From positions 1-5,633 of the forward strand of contig JACCUZ010000002.1 in assembly GCA_013698395.1 (NCBI GenBank): a stretch of DNA of 5,633 nt, read 5' to 3'. Source of the stretch: Sporichthyaceae bacterium. GTDB lineage: Bacteria; Actinomycetota; Actinomycetes; JACCUZ01. Positions 1-4,459 of the stretch are shown piece by piece (the first letter of the stretch is position 1; every line of letters starts with the position of its first letter). The translations under genes and the position numbers were made by a program. The notes under the pieces were generated by a model. That model searched no databases. It had not been told where the DNA came from and saw only the letters and a program-made list of their open reading frames with translations.

Positions 1-146
1 GCTGTCCGCAGCTGGCCAAGGCAACCTCGACCGCCACGCCGCCCACGCCGTCGGGGCTTACCCCGCCAGGATGGGCACCGGCGGACACAGCACAGCTGGC
101 ACTACTCGACGCTCGCAGCAACAGCGAGTCGTTTGCATGTCTGACC
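1..146. other. Left flank of the IS, no recognisable gene
   Basis: These bases lie between the window edge and the IS630 target site. One plus-strand frame is open from the edge to a TAG at 147-149, which falls on the insertion junction. Another plus frame runs on into the IS, and one minus frame is also open to the edge. The short peptides these give match no family I recognise, and third-position GC is similar between the two longer plus-strand frames (about 70% in each), so none stands out as coding. The stretch could be the end of a gene that begins outside the window or plain intergenic DNA. I cannot decide from 146 bases. Confidence 0.4.
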
Positions 147-148
147 TA

Positions 149-160
149 GTGGTCCGTCTC
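149..160 (+). repeat. IS630 left terminal inverted repeat
   Basis: GTGGTCCGTCTC matches the right end (1287-1298, reverse complement) at 10 of 12 positions. The two mismatches are adjacent, at positions 6 and 7 of the repeat. It directly follows the TA target copy at 147-148. The transposase stop codon (TGA, minus strand, 161-159) overlaps its inner edge, so the coding region runs into the repeat. Confidence 0.88.
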
Positions 161-1250
161 AGTTTTGGCTGACTCCTTGGTTGAGGGTGGTCCGGGCTCG
201 TTGGACCTTGGCGAGGATCGATTCGGCGGTGGCGGTCCAGACGTAGGGCTTGGGGTCTTGGTTGTGGGCGGCGAGGTAGGTCTCGATGCTGACGATCAGG
301 TCGGGGACGCTGGCGAAGATGCCGCGTCGCAGGTTCTTGTCGGTCAGGTCGCGGAACCAGCGTTCGACCTGGTTGAGCCACGACGACGAGGTCGGGGTGA
401 AGTGCAGGTGGAACCGCTTGTGCCGGGTCAGCCACCGCTGCACCGCGTCGTGCTTGTGGGTGGAGTAGTTGTCCAGGATGAGGTGGACCTGCAGTCCGCG
501 GGGCACCTCCCGGTCGATGGTCTTGAGGAACTTCAAGAACTCCTCGTGCCGGTGCCGGGGCAGGCACTGGCCGATCACCTTGCCGGTGAGCACGTCCAGC
601 GCCGCGAACAGGGTGGTGGTGCCGTTGCGTTTGTAGTCGTGGGTCATGGTGCCGGCCCGGCCCGGCTTCATCGGCAGCGACGCTTGGGTGCGGTCCAGTG
701 CCTGGATCTGGGACTTCTCGTCCATGCACAGCACCACGGCCTTCTCCGGCGGGTTCAGGTAGAGCCCGACCACGTCGATGAGCTTCTCGCTGAACCGCGG
801 GTCGTTGCTGACCTTGAACGAGTCGACCCGGTGGGGTTGCAGACCCAGCTCGGACCAGATCCGCTGCACGGTCGCCGGGCTGACCCCGACCCGGTCGGCC
901 ATCGTCCGGCACGACCAGTGAGTGTGGCCCGGCGGCGTGGTCTTGGTGGTCAGCTCCACGATCTCGGCGACCTTCTCCGCGGGGATCGTCGGCTTGCGAC
1001 CCCGACCCTGCTTGACCTTGCCCCAGTCGGTGAGCCCATCGGTCTCGAACGCCTTACGCCAGGCACGGACCGTCACTGCGGTCACCCCGTGCCGACCTGC
1101 GATGGTCTTGTTCCCGACCCCGGCCGCGGCATCGAGCAGGACCCGGGCCCGCAGCACCTCGCGATGCGCCGCACTCGAGGAACGCGCCACCTTCTCCAGC
1201 ACTTCACGCTGGGCCATCGACACAGACAACGGGGCAGCGGTAGAAGTCAC
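159..1250 (-). CDS. IS630-family DDE transposase
   Basis: This 363-residue protein catalyses cut-and-paste movement of the surrounding element by binding the terminal repeats and integrating at TA. An N-terminal helix-turn-helix region (about residues 15-75, including a GVTAVTVRAWRKAF recognition-helix segment) is followed by a second winged-helix-like segment (about 88-140, VGVSPATVQRIW). The RNase H-fold catalytic domain follows from about 170. Its likely catalytic residues are D177 in LCMDEKS, D260 in LILDNYSTHK and E296 in WLNQVERWF, with 35 residues between the last two, close to the spacing usual for IS630/Tc1. The first start is GTG at 1250; ATG at 1217 (MAQREVLEKV) is an alternative and no strong ribosome-binding site decides between them. 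The frame has no stop or frameshift and all three acidic residues are present, so it looks functional. Confidence 0.95.
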   Translation of the reverse strand: MTSTAAPLSVSMAQREVLEKVARSSSAAHREVLRARVLLDAAAGVGNKTIAGRHGVTAVTVRAWRKAFETDGLTDWGKVKQGRGRKPTIPAEKVAEIVELTTKTTPPGHTHWSCRTMADRVGVSPATVQRIWSELGLQPHRVDSFKVSNDPRFSEKLIDVVGLYLNPPEKAVVLCMDEKSQIQALDRTQASLPMKPGRAGTMTHDYKRNGTTTLFAALDVLTGKVIGQCLPRHRHEEFLKFLKTIDREVPRGLQVHLILDNYSTHKHDAVQRWLTRHKRFHLHFTPTSSSWLNQVERWFRDLTDKNLRRGIFASVPDLIVSIETYLAAHNQDPKPYVWTATAESILAKVQRARTTLNQGVSQN

Positions 1251-1286
1251 CGACCCAGGATAGGACCAGACGGTCTATCTATTTAC

Positions 1287-1298
1287 GAGACACACCAC
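1287..1298 (-). repeat. IS630 right terminal inverted repeat
   Basis: GAGACACACCAC on the plus strand is the inverted partner of 149-160. It abuts the second TA copy at 1299-1300. Its outermost base (C1298, G on the minus strand) supplies the third base of the TAG stop codon of the neighbouring AraC-family gene. Confidence 0.88.
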
Positions 1299-1741
1299 TA
1301 GGTGCGGCTCGGGGTTCGCGCTTCTCGATTCCTGATCGGTCTGGTCACCTGTTTCGCGACGCATGACGGCATCCCCGCCGTCGCGCGAGCTGTCTGGCCC
1401 CGATAGGTGCTCGGCGGCACGCCGACCAACTCGGTGAAGCGAGTGCTGAAGGTGCCGGGCGACGAGCAGCCGACCGCGAAACAGACCTCGGTGACGCTGA
1501 GGTCGCCACGACGCAGCAGCGCCATCGCGCGCTCGATGCGCCGCGTCATCAGGTAACCGTACGGCGACTCGCCGTAGGCGAGCCGGAACTCGCGGCTGAG
1601 GTGACCGGCCGACATGTGCGCGCCGCGGGCAAGCGCCTCGACGTCCAGCGGCTGGGCGTACTCCCGGTCGATCCGGTCGCGAACACGGCGCAGCCGCGCG
1701 AGGTCGCGCAGGTGCTGCGCCGCGGCGGGTCTGCTGGTCAC
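1298..1741 (-). CDS. Short AraC-family (HTH_18) transcriptional regulator
   Basis: The protein is a stand-alone AraC-type DNA-binding domain of 147 residues with no recognisable effector-binding domain. Counting from GTG 1741, the first helix-turn-helix is about residues 33-60 (DVEALARGAHMSAGHLSREF). The second is about 82-114 (SVTEVCFAVGCSSPGTFSTR, then the conserved LVGVPPSTYR end). Short regulators of this type in actinobacteria often sit beside a VOC/glyoxalase-fold gene; none is visible here, and the downstream side is occupied by the IS. The frame is open back to GTG 1801. I prefer GTG 1741 because recognisable family sequence begins just after it (AAQHLRDLARLRRVRDRIDR), although no good ribosome-binding site supports either start. 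The TAG stop (1300-1298) spans the IS junction; without the IS the codon would also be TAG, so the protein is unchanged by the insertion. The targets are unknown. Confidence 0.85.
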   Translation of the reverse strand: MTSRPAAAQHLRDLARLRRVRDRIDREYAQPLDVEALARGAHMSAGHLSREFRLAYGESPYGYLMTRRIERAMALLRRGDLSVTEVCFAVGCSSPGTFSTRFTELVGVPPSTYRGQTARATAGMPSCVAKQVTRPIRNREARTPSRT

Positions 1742-1849
1742 CTGCGAGATCGTGCCACGTCGCGCCGGAGTGCCTAGCGCCGCTGGCGTCCCACCCCACA
1801 CTCGTTAGCAGTCCGGCAGGAGTGTTCGGCGAGACAGCGCGACGCGAAA
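1742..1849. promoter_or_regulatory. Divergent intergenic region, AraC-type gene / phosphodiesterase
   Basis: About 108 bases separate the preferred start of the AraC-type gene from the first start of the phosphodiesterase gene, so it should hold both promoters. I see no convincing -35/-10 pair. On the minus strand a weak CACGAT sits a few bases before GTG 1741, which would fit a leaderless transcript, but this is only a suggestion. GGCAGGAG near 1816-1822 on the plus strand resembles a ribosome-binding site, yet it lies about 27 bases before GTG 1850 and so serves no obvious start in that frame. Confidence 0.35.
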
Positions 1850-2629
1850 GTGGTCGAGTCTGGTGCTGTGTACGCGTTCCTCGACCACGACGGTCCGATC
1901 GCGTTCGCCCACCGCGGGGGCGCCGCAGGCGGGCTGGAGAACTCGATGGCCGCGTTCAGCCGCGCGGTCGCGATGGGCTACCGGTACCTCGAGACCGACG
2001 TCCACGCCACTGCGGACGGTGTCGTGCTGGCCTTCCACGACACCACGCTGGACCGGGTCACCGACCACCTCGGCCGAGTCGCCGAGCTGGCCTGGGCACA
2101 GGTCCGGCTGGCCCGGATCGGCGGGGTCGAGCCCATCCCGCGGCTCGAGGACCTGCTCGGCACCTGGCCGGAGGTGCGGCTGAACCTCGACGTGAAGCAC
2201 CCCGGCGCCGTCGGGCCGCTGGTGCGCGCGATCCGGCGGACCGCGTCCCTGGACCGGGTCTGCGTCGCCTCGTTCTCCGAGGGTCGTCTCGCGACCGTAC
2301 GCCGGGAGCTCGGCCCCGGGCTGTGCACCTCGCTGGGCCCTCGAGGGGTCGCCCTGCTGCGGCTGGCAGCATCCTCCCGGCCGGCCGCGGTCCTGGCCCG
2401 TCCGGGCATCCCGTGCGCTCAGGTGCCCGACCGGGTCGGGCGGCTGCGCGTCGTCACGCCCAGGCTCGTCGAGCTGGCACACGGCCGCGGCCAGCACGTG
2501 CACGTCTGGACGGTTGACGCCGCCCGTGACATGCACCGGCTACTCGACCTCGGGGTCGATGGTGTGATGACCGACCGGATTGACACCTTGCGCGACGTAC
2601 TGCGCTCCCGGGGGCATTGGCCGCAGTGA
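1850..2629 (+). CDS. Glycerophosphodiester phosphodiesterase family protein
   Basis: The 259-residue protein belongs to the GDPD family, which hydrolyses glycerophosphodiesters to glycerol-3-phosphate and an alcohol using a divalent metal in a TIM-barrel fold. The N-terminal motif FAHRGG gives H21 and R22. LENS (E30) follows, then the metal-binding LETDVH with E48 and D50, and the second catalytic histidine H63 in AFHDTTLDRVTD. NLDVKH (K116) matches the next conserved barrel strand, and the C-terminal VHVWTVDAARDMHRLLDLGV and DGVMTDRID close the barrel. No signal peptide or membrane segment is seen, so it is probably cytoplasmic, like UgpQ-type enzymes. The first start is GTG 1850; GTG 1868 is equally possible and neither has a good ribosome-binding site. 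The length is normal and the key residues are all present. The true substrate cannot be told from sequence. Confidence 0.93.
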   Translation: MVESGAVYAFLDHDGPIAFAHRGGAAGGLENSMAAFSRAVAMGYRYLETDVHATADGVVLAFHDTTLDRVTDHLGRVAELAWAQVRLARIGGVEPIPRLEDLLGTWPEVRLNLDVKHPGAVGPLVRAIRRTASLDRVCVASFSEGRLATVRRELGPGLCTSLGPRGVALLRLAASSRPAAVLARPGIPCAQVPDRVGRLRVVTPRLVELAHGRGQHVHVWTVDAARDMHRLLDLGVDGVMTDRIDTLRDVLRSRGHWPQ

Positions 2630-2692
2630 GGATGTGTCGTAGGTCACACCCGGCCGGCCAAGCCGAAGTCACCGGGTTGTCGAACCTCTGGC

Positions 2693-2719
2693 GGGAATCC
2701 TGAACACGCTTCAGGCGTT
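2693..2719 (+). promoter_or_regulatory. SigR/SigH-type promoter for rbpA
   Basis: GGGAAT (2693-2698) and GTT (2717-2719, within GCGTTG) are separated by 18 bases. This matches the GGGAAT-N18-GTT consensus of the thiol-oxidative-stress ECF sigma factors SigR (Streptomyces) and SigH (Mycobacterium). The rbpA gene of Streptomyces coelicolor is a known SigR target, which supports the assignment. Transcription would begin a few bases after the GTT, giving a leader of roughly 65 nucleotides. A separate housekeeping promoter is probably needed for basal expression, but I could not find one. Confidence 0.75.
2699..2715. repeat. Perfect inverted repeat in the rbpA promoter spacer
   Basis: CCTGAA (2699-2704) and TTCAGG (2710-2715) form a perfect 6-bp inverted repeat around a 5-base centre. 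It starts directly after the GGGAAT element and ends one base before the CGTT, so it fills the -35/-10 spacer almost exactly. This is a possible operator or a chance result of spacer composition. Confidence 0.55.
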
Positions 2720-2740
2720 GCCCCTGGTGGACGAGATACC

Positions 2741-2774
2741 TCCCAGGACCGCCGCGACCCGGCGGCTCCAGGGA
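2741..2774 (+). promoter_or_regulatory. Stem-loop in the rbpA leader
   Basis: CCGCCG (2749-2754) pairs with CGGCGG (2760-2765) around a 5-base loop. An outer TCCC (2741-2744) can pair with GGGA (2771-2774) across an internal loop. The hairpin lies between the predicted transcript start and the ribosome-binding site at 2780-2786, leaving that site unpaired. It has no U-run, so it does not look like a simple terminator for the upstream gene. It could stabilise the leader or set translation efficiency. Confidence 0.45.
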
Positions 2775-2792
2775 CTTACGGAGGAGAACCGC

Positions 2793-3161
2793 ATGGCCGA
2801 GCGAGCACTGCGTGGCTCGCGTCTTGGCGCCCAGAGCTACGAGACGGACCTCGGCGTCGAGATGGCGCCGCGCCAGAGCGTGACCTACGACTGCCCGCAC
2901 AACCACCGCTTCGCTATCCCCTTCTCCCTCGAGGCCGACGTGCCCGAGGTCTGGGAGTGCACGGTGTGCGGTCACGAGGCGTTGCGTGTCGACGGCACCC
3001 GACCGGAGCCGAAGTCCGGTAAGCCGGCCCGGACCCACTGGGACATGCTGCTCGAACGGCGCAGTGTCACCGATCTGGAGGTGCTCCTTGCTGAGCGTCT
3101 CCAGCTGCTGCGCGCCGCTCCGTCGCCCTCGACCAGCCGCAGCCAGCGCAAGAGCGCCTGA
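2793..3161 (+). CDS. rbpA: RNA polymerase-binding protein RbpA
   Basis: RbpA binds the actinobacterial RNA polymerase holoenzyme and group 1/2 sigma factors, helps open-complex formation and affects basal rifampicin tolerance. The product is 122 residues, close to the 111-124 of characterised homologues. An N-terminal tail (1-25) carries the typical SRLGAQSYETD. The core domain follows with TYDCPHNH and WECTVCGHEA, where C34, H38, C56 and C59 are candidate zinc ligands. A basic linker (about 70-81, PEPKSGKPARTHWDM) leads into the sigma-interaction domain, LLERRSVTDLEVLLAERLQL. There the R89-R90 pair corresponds to arginines reported as important for sigma binding in Streptomyces. ATG 2793 is chosen because a strong GGAGGAG (2780-2786) sits 6 bases upstream. 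It is probably monocistronic, as the next genes converge on it. All key residues are present and the identification is firm. Confidence 0.97.
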   Translation: MAERALRGSRLGAQSYETDLGVEMAPRQSVTYDCPHNHRFAIPFSLEADVPEVWECTVCGHEALRVDGTRPEPKSGKPARTHWDMLLERRSVTDLEVLLAERLQLLRAAPSPSTSRSQRKSA

Positions 3162-3202
3162 CCGCTTCCGCCGCGGCCGCCCAACGGACCGGGCCGGTCA
3201 GG
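3157..3202. terminator. Possible bidirectional terminator between rbpA and fxsA
   Basis: CCTGACCG (3157-3164) and CGGTCAGG (3195-3202) are perfect 8-bp inverted repeats around a 30-base GC-rich centre that can itself fold (GCCGCGGC at 3170-3177). The two converging genes end here with only 36 bases between stop codons, and each TGA lies within one arm. There is no T-tract on either strand, so this would be a non-canonical, stem-only terminator as is common in high-GC actinobacteria. Confidence 0.45.
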
Positions 3203-3668
3203 GCTGCTCGTCGTCGACCACCTCGCCACGCACCACCCTCGGGTTCTCGCGGCCATTCGCCGCGGCGCCGGGCATGGAACGACCGAACCGGTGCGACACC
3301 GCCGCTGTTGCACGACGCGCCACCAACCAGGCCAATCCCCTGCGGGCCAGCGGCCTGGTGACAGGCAGGATGAGGAAGAACCCGACCACATCGGTCACGA
3401 ACCCAGGGGTCAGCAGCAGGGTGCCCCCGACCAGCACCAGCGCCGCGTCGGCGAGCTCGCGGGCGGGCATCGCTCCGGTTCCCAGCGAGCCGCGTAGCGC
3501 CCGCCAGGCTCGTCGGCCCTCCCTCTTGACCAGCCAGGCGCCTAACGCGCTCTCGGCCAGCAGCAGCACGACCGTGGGCAACGCTCCGATCTGCTGACCC
3601 ACCTGGATGATCACGTAGATCTCGATCACCGGGGTCAGCAGGAAGAGCACCAGGAGGACTACCGCCAC
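3198..3668 (-). CDS. fxsA: FxsA family membrane protein
   Basis: FxsA is a small inner-membrane protein; in Escherichia coli its overproduction relieves F-plasmid exclusion of phage T7, but its normal role is unclear. From GTG 3668 the protein is 156 residues, matching the family (158 in E. coli). A first membrane helix (about 1-20, VVLLVLFLLTPVIEIYV) is followed by the diagnostic IIQVGQQIGALPTVVLLLAE and GAWLVKREG segment. Next comes a hydrophobic stretch at about 72-100 (ADAALVLVGGTLLLTPGFVT, then FFLILPVTRPLARR), and a polar, charged C-terminal tail ends in EVVDDEQP. I chose GTG 3668 because AAGGAAGG (minus strand, 3683-3676) lies 7 bases upstream. The frame is open to 3764, but that extension is Pro/Ser/Gly-rich and lies wholly inside ppm. 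The chosen start overlaps the ppm stop by 10 bases, suggesting translational coupling in one transcript. Confidence 0.9.
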   Translation of the reverse strand: MAVVLLVLFLLTPVIEIYVIIQVGQQIGALPTVVLLLAESALGAWLVKREGRRAWRALRGSLGTGAMPARELADAALVLVGGTLLLTPGFVTDVVGFFLILPVTRPLARRGLAWLVARRATAAVSHRFGRSMPGAAANGRENPRVVRGEVVDDEQP

Positions 3669-4459
3669 GGCGACACCTTCCTTCGACGCGAGGTCGGAGC
3701 TTCTGCTCGGGCCGTTCGGGCCGCTCGGAGCGCTCGGGCGGCCCCCCACAGGGTCACCTTCCACAGCGCCTCACGCACGATGAAGCCGCTCATCTTCGAC
3801 GTCCCGTGCTCACGTTCGACGAATTCGATGGGCACCTCGACGACGCGGCACCCGGCCTCGACGGCCCGGCGGGCCAGGTCGACCTGGAAGCAGTAGCCCT
3901 GGCTCGCGACCCCGTCGAGGGCGAGCCTGTCCAGGGTCTCTCGGCGGAACGCCCGGAACCCTCCGGTGGCGTCGCGCAGGCCGATCCCCAGCGCGATGCG
4001 GGCGTAGGCGTTGCCGCCACGGGAGAGCAGCTTTCGGTGCCACGGCCAGTTGACGACCCGACCGCCGGGCACCCAGCGCGAGCCGAGCACGAGGTCGGCT
4101 CCCCCGAGTGCCTCCAGCAGCGCGCCCAGCTGCTCGGGCTGGTGCGAGCCGTCGGCGTCCATCTCGACGAGCACCTGGTAGCCACGGGCCATCCCCCAGT
4201 CGAAGCCGGCGAGGTAGGCCGCGCCGAGTCCCTGCTTGCCCAGCCGGTGCAGGACGTGCACGTGGCTGTCGCGGGCGGCCAGCTCGTCGGCGAGCTGGCC
4301 CGTCCCGTCCGGGCTCGCGTCATCGACGACCAGCACGTCGGCCAGGGGCACGGCCCGCCGGGCCCTCTCGACGGTCCGTTCGAGATTCAGCCTCTCGTTG
4401 TAGGTGGGGACGATCACCAGCACGCCCGCACCTGCGGCCAACGGGTCACCCGATGTCAC
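3659..4459 (-). CDS. ppm: Polyprenol monophosphomannose synthase (GT2)
   Basis: This enzyme transfers mannose from GDP-mannose to polyprenyl phosphate on the cytoplasmic face of the membrane. It makes the donor for protein O-mannosylation and, in many actinobacteria, lipomannan and lipoarabinomannan. From GTG 4459 it has 266 residues and a single GT2 domain. VLVIVPTYNERLNLE (13-27) starts the nucleotide-binding fold, VVDDASPDGTG (44-54) gives the first acidic pair, and EMDADGSHQPEQ (99-110) carries the metal-binding D101-x-D103. LGSRWVPGG (125-133), DATGGFRAFRRETLD and VPIEFVEREHGTSKM complete the dolichol-phosphate-mannose-synthase pattern. There is no C-terminal membrane domain, so it matches the D2 domain of M. 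tuberculosis Ppm1. GTG 4459 is preferred: AAGGA (4473-4469) is 9 bases upstream and the start overlaps the lnt stop as GTGA. ATG 4483, in the same frame, is the alternative. Confidence 0.93.
   Translation of the reverse strand: MTSGDPLAAGAGVLVIVPTYNERLNLERTVERARRAVPLADVLVVDDASPDGTGQLADELAARDSHVHVLHRLGKQGLGAAYLAGFDWGMARGYQVLVEMDADGSHQPEQLGALLEALGGADLVLGSRWVPGGRVVNWPWHRKLLSRGGNAYARIALGIGLRDATGGFRAFRRETLDRLALDGVASQGYCFQVDLARRAVEAGCRVVEVPIEFVEREHGTSKMSGFIVREALWKVTLWGAARALRAARTARAEAPTSRRRKVSPWR

Larger units (their letters stand above)
149..1298 (-). mobile_element. IS630-family insertion sequence, complete, 1150 bp
   Basis: The element is bounded by 12-bp imperfect terminal inverted repeats. The left end reads GTGGTCCGTCTC (149-160) and the right end read inwards is GTGGTGTGTCTC (1298-1287), 10 of 12 identical. 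A TA dinucleotide flanks both ends (147-148 and 1299-1300), as expected for IS630/Tc1-type transposition, which duplicates TA. Removing the IS and one TA restores CCTAGG, which contains CTAG, the preferred target reported for IS630 itself. The single gene inside encodes a full DDE transposase. The intact ends, intact reading frame and clean target duplication suggest a fairly recent and possibly still mobile copy. Strand is given by the transposase. Confidence 0.92.

Noticed and set aside
58..912. Minus-strand open frame (284 codons) overlapping the transposase and crossing the left IS end
   Set aside because: It is Pro/Arg/Gly-rich, starts inside the transposase gene and runs through the IS boundary into the flank. 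IS630 members with this single-gene layout need no second frame.
165..1301. Long plus-strand open frame (378 codons) antisense to the transposase
   Set aside because: It is the antisense image of a high-GC gene. The composition is Gly/Arg/Val/Asp-rich low complexity with no recognisable motif, whereas the minus strand has a full IS630 transposase with catalytic residues.
1822..2517. Plus-strand frame overlapping the phosphodiesterase
   Set aside because: It is an Arg/Pro/Gly-rich shadow frame; the overlapping frame carries all the GDPD motifs.
2631..2692. Terminator or second rbpA promoter downstream of the phosphodiesterase
   Set aside because: Only short, weak pairings such as GTGT/ACAC and a TTGTCG without a correctly spaced -10 are present, not enough to call.
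2718..2792. N-terminal extension of RbpA by 25 codons
   Set aside because: The extension would start within the promoter -10 element and read through the leader hairpin and the strong ribosome-binding site; ATG 2793 gives the standard family N-terminus.
3669..3764. Longer FxsA start at GTG 3764
   Set aside because: The extra 32 residues are Pro/Ser/Gly-rich, not part of the family and wholly inside ppm; GTG 3668 has a well-spaced AAGGAAGG and gives the normal length.
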